Positions 24,406 through 58,500 of a DNA stretch of 58,500 nucleotides are shown here, in pieces. Each line of letters starts with the position of its first letter. Within the stretch, counting starts at the first letter, position 1. Below the pieces are notes generated by a model. It was given only the letters and a program-made list of their open reading frames with translations, was not told where the DNA came from and ran no database searches. This DNA is from Apostichopus japonicus (lineage: Eukaryota > Echinodermata > Holothuroidea > Aspidochirotida > Stichopodidae), in contig NC_092577.1 of the NCBI RefSeq assembly GCF_037975245.1, positions 5,667,501-5,726,000 of the forward strand. Reading direction: 5' to 3'. Made by a program: the position numbers and the translations under genes.

Positions 24406-25084
24406 TTAACTGATACTGATTGTGCTGATCAAAGCCCTGTGTTTTTCACTAATTTAGCTTCACTACTATGCGTTGGGTCATTTTAGATGGAAAGCAACCG
24501 TGTCAGCTAGTTGTACTGCAAAAACTATTTAAGTTTTAAACCCCTGCAGTGATTGACACTTAGCAATATAATATTACAGTATTCACTGATTTCCTTTTAT
24601 TTCGTACGATTATTATATTATTTGAAGTATTTAATATTTACACAATGCACATCACTCCGGAGGGATATAGGGGTTGTGGTTTTACCAGATGGACGTACTT
24701 AATAACTGCGTATTATCTTACTTTGCAACGTAAGTTTACAAACATGACCTTTCATGAAATGTTTATACTGCATGGACAACACCTTCTCATGTGCCGGTCT
24801 GTTAGATTATATATACATTAATGTTACACGTTCAGGTTCGATATCCAATGCGTGCATATCTTATCTCTATTTTTCAGCTTTATTACCGTTAAAGTACACA
24901 AAAACAATGAAAAACAAAGCGTGATGGTTTTCCTTACAAAAGAGAAAGAGAAAGGGATATTTTTTTAATTATTATTTAGTACGGGTGTTTTTTATATTGT
25001 TGCTTTAGGCTTTTACATTTTGTGCCTTATTTGTTCAATATATTTCATATTTTGGTTTTTGTTACAATTTATTTTTAGGTTTTA

Positions 25085-25141
25085 CATTTGTAAAGCGCTT
25101 TGAGCAGCTTTTCTGATTATGCGCTATATAAATATTACTTA
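25085..25141 (+). mobile_element. SINE/LINE 3' tail fragment
   Basis: TTTGTAAAGCGCTTTGAGCA followed by GCGCTATATAAATATTA, the same tail as on the SINE at 49772-50052. No head is seen. Confidence 0.6.
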
Positions 25142-25580
25142 TTATGACTTATTATTATCGTACTTTGCGCAAAATTTATTCTCATATATTTTATAATTGA
25201 TTTTCATATTTCTTTTGATTTTAGGTGACGTGTGGACAAGAAGCGCTTTCCAAGAATACAACTAAAATTCTTCATATTGCTAATTTATTGCAATGCAAAG
25301 CAACCACTAATTTGTGGATATTGTGTTGCCCAGACTACTCCAAAAAATACCACATTTTACCGGCGTTGTGGCTACTTCTGGTTTTCAAAATGTGATGCAC
25401 GTTAGACTCTGTGTGTTAATTCAGGAGTAAAACTGTGTTGCGTGAAGCCCTTCAGGAGACCTTTTATACATTTTATCTTTAAAATGGAATCGGTCAAACC
25501 GCCATAGAATTTGTTGTTTTTTTTATCTCTATAGAAATTTAACTCCTAACAAATTGTTCACTGTCGTTTGTCATGTGACA
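25142..25580 (+). promoter_or_regulatory. Region upstream of cyclase start codon, probable 5' UTR exon edge
   Basis: The acceptor-like stretch at 25515-25534 (T-rich, ending CTATAG) would start an exon 46 bases before the ATG. If so, the promoter and first noncoding exon lie further left, possibly within or beyond the repeat region. No TATA box or initiator could be assigned with confidence. Confidence 0.35.
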
Positions 25581-57659
<32,079 letters not shown>

Positions 57660-58082
57660 GTAAGTACAGAAGTGTTTCACGTTTAACAAGATCCATGCAC
57701 TCAAGTTTACTTCTTTTGTACAACATTTATATTTTTGGTCTATATATAGAAATAATCACTTTTCTTACAATTATAATCATGATAATAGTTTCAGCACTAA
57801 GTTGATAACCTATGCAACCGACGACAAGGCATCATATACATAACCTACTCAAGTCAGTCCTAACTGGGTTTAAATGGTTAATTTATTGCATATTTTTCAA
57901 TGCAACATATTTCAGAAGTTATATTTAAACATACTTTTCACTTGAATATCTATATTTTAATATACGTTTCATAGATATATAGCTTTGAACCTATATCACT
58001 ATCAAGGTTATTCTTCACTCAAATACGAAAGAGACTCAATACATATATATTAACAATTATTAACAATTGCTTTTAACTTTAA

Positions 58083-58465
58083 CATTACATTGGTCTCCGT
58101 CATCTTAGCAATTCGGCTAATTTGTACATGGTGGCATCCTGTGTGAAAAAAAAGAATGTCAGGTTTCTGTTCACGTCATCTTAGCAGTTCGGCAAGTTTG
58201 TACATAGTGGCATCATGTGTGAAAAAGAATGTCAGGTATCTGGTCTACGTCATCTTAGCAGTTCGGCAAGTTTGTACATAGTGGCATCATGTGTGAAAAA
58301 GAATGTCAGGTATCTGGTCTACGTCATCTTAGCAGTTCGGCAAGTTTGTACATAGTGGCATCATGTGTGAAAAAAGGAATGTTAGGTATCTGTTCTACGT
58401 CATCTTAGCAATTCGGCAAGTTTGTACATAGTGGCATCATGTGTGAAACAGAATGTCAGGTATCA
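58083..58465. repeat. ~75 bp minisatellite, about five copies
   Basis: CATCTTAGCA anchors at 58101, 58177, 58251, 58325 and 58401. Units contain TTCGGCAAGTTTGTACATAG, TGGCATCATGTGTGAAAAA and GAATGTCAGGTATCTG. It follows cyclase exon 16, in the next intron. Confidence 0.93.
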
Positions 58466-58500
58466 AGCTCCGTCGGTTCTTTAACACGTCTTTATACATC

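Noticed and set aside
25554-25580. Nine-codon upstream extension of the cyclase frame
   Set aside because: It starts at TTG with no ATG, and the ATG at 25581 has the better initiation context.

Overview
The window is AT-rich, repeat-dense animal DNA. It carries most of one spliced plus-strand gene and a large number of transposon-derived sequences. Long introns with GT..AG borders, tRNA-headed SINEs, non-LTR retrotransposon remnants, hAT-type miniature elements and very long microsatellites rule out a prokaryote. The mix suggests a marine invertebrate deuterostome, perhaps an echinoderm, but the species is an inference and not read directly.

Right half (25.5 kb to past the end): a membrane adenylyl cyclase of the type 3 class (ADCY3-like). 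I assembled sixteen coding exons by hand from splice sites and phase. They give 901 continuous codons with no stop: a cytosolic N-terminus, six membrane spans, the complete C1a catalytic domain (metal aspartates D315 and D359, and R403, spaced 44 and 44 residues), a short C1b, six more spans with two N-glycosylation sequons in an extracellular loop, and the start of C2a. The remainder of C2 lies beyond base 58500. The N-terminus has an N-myristoylation-like signal (Gly2, Ser6) and a basic cluster.

Left half (1 to 25 kb): no intact gene recognised. It holds a minus-strand LINE fragment (4.3-4.7 kb), miniature elements (5.2-6.25 kb), a 375 bp CATC/CGTC tract (8.35 kb), and a roughly 3 kb insertion at 10.63-13.69 kb that splits a 90 bp satellite. 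That insertion carries a broken two-exon gene on the minus strand. Further right are a frameshifted CR1/Rex1-like LINE (16.3-18.3 kb), a hAT miniature element (20.1 kb), and a 1.44 kb non-autonomous hAT element inserted in a 122 bp satellite (22.2-24.4 kb).

The cyclase introns hold SINEs, more hAT miniature elements with exact 8 bp target duplications, an inverted pair of dispersed repeats flanking exons 10-13, a perfect 31 bp hairpin, a 580 bp TCA/TCC tract, several minisatellites and many long AT runs. The strongest candidate for something not well described is the 3 kb insertion with AACAC/GTGTT-rich ends and its decayed cargo gene. The most interesting point about the host gene is the predicted lipid anchor on a type 3 adenylyl cyclase.
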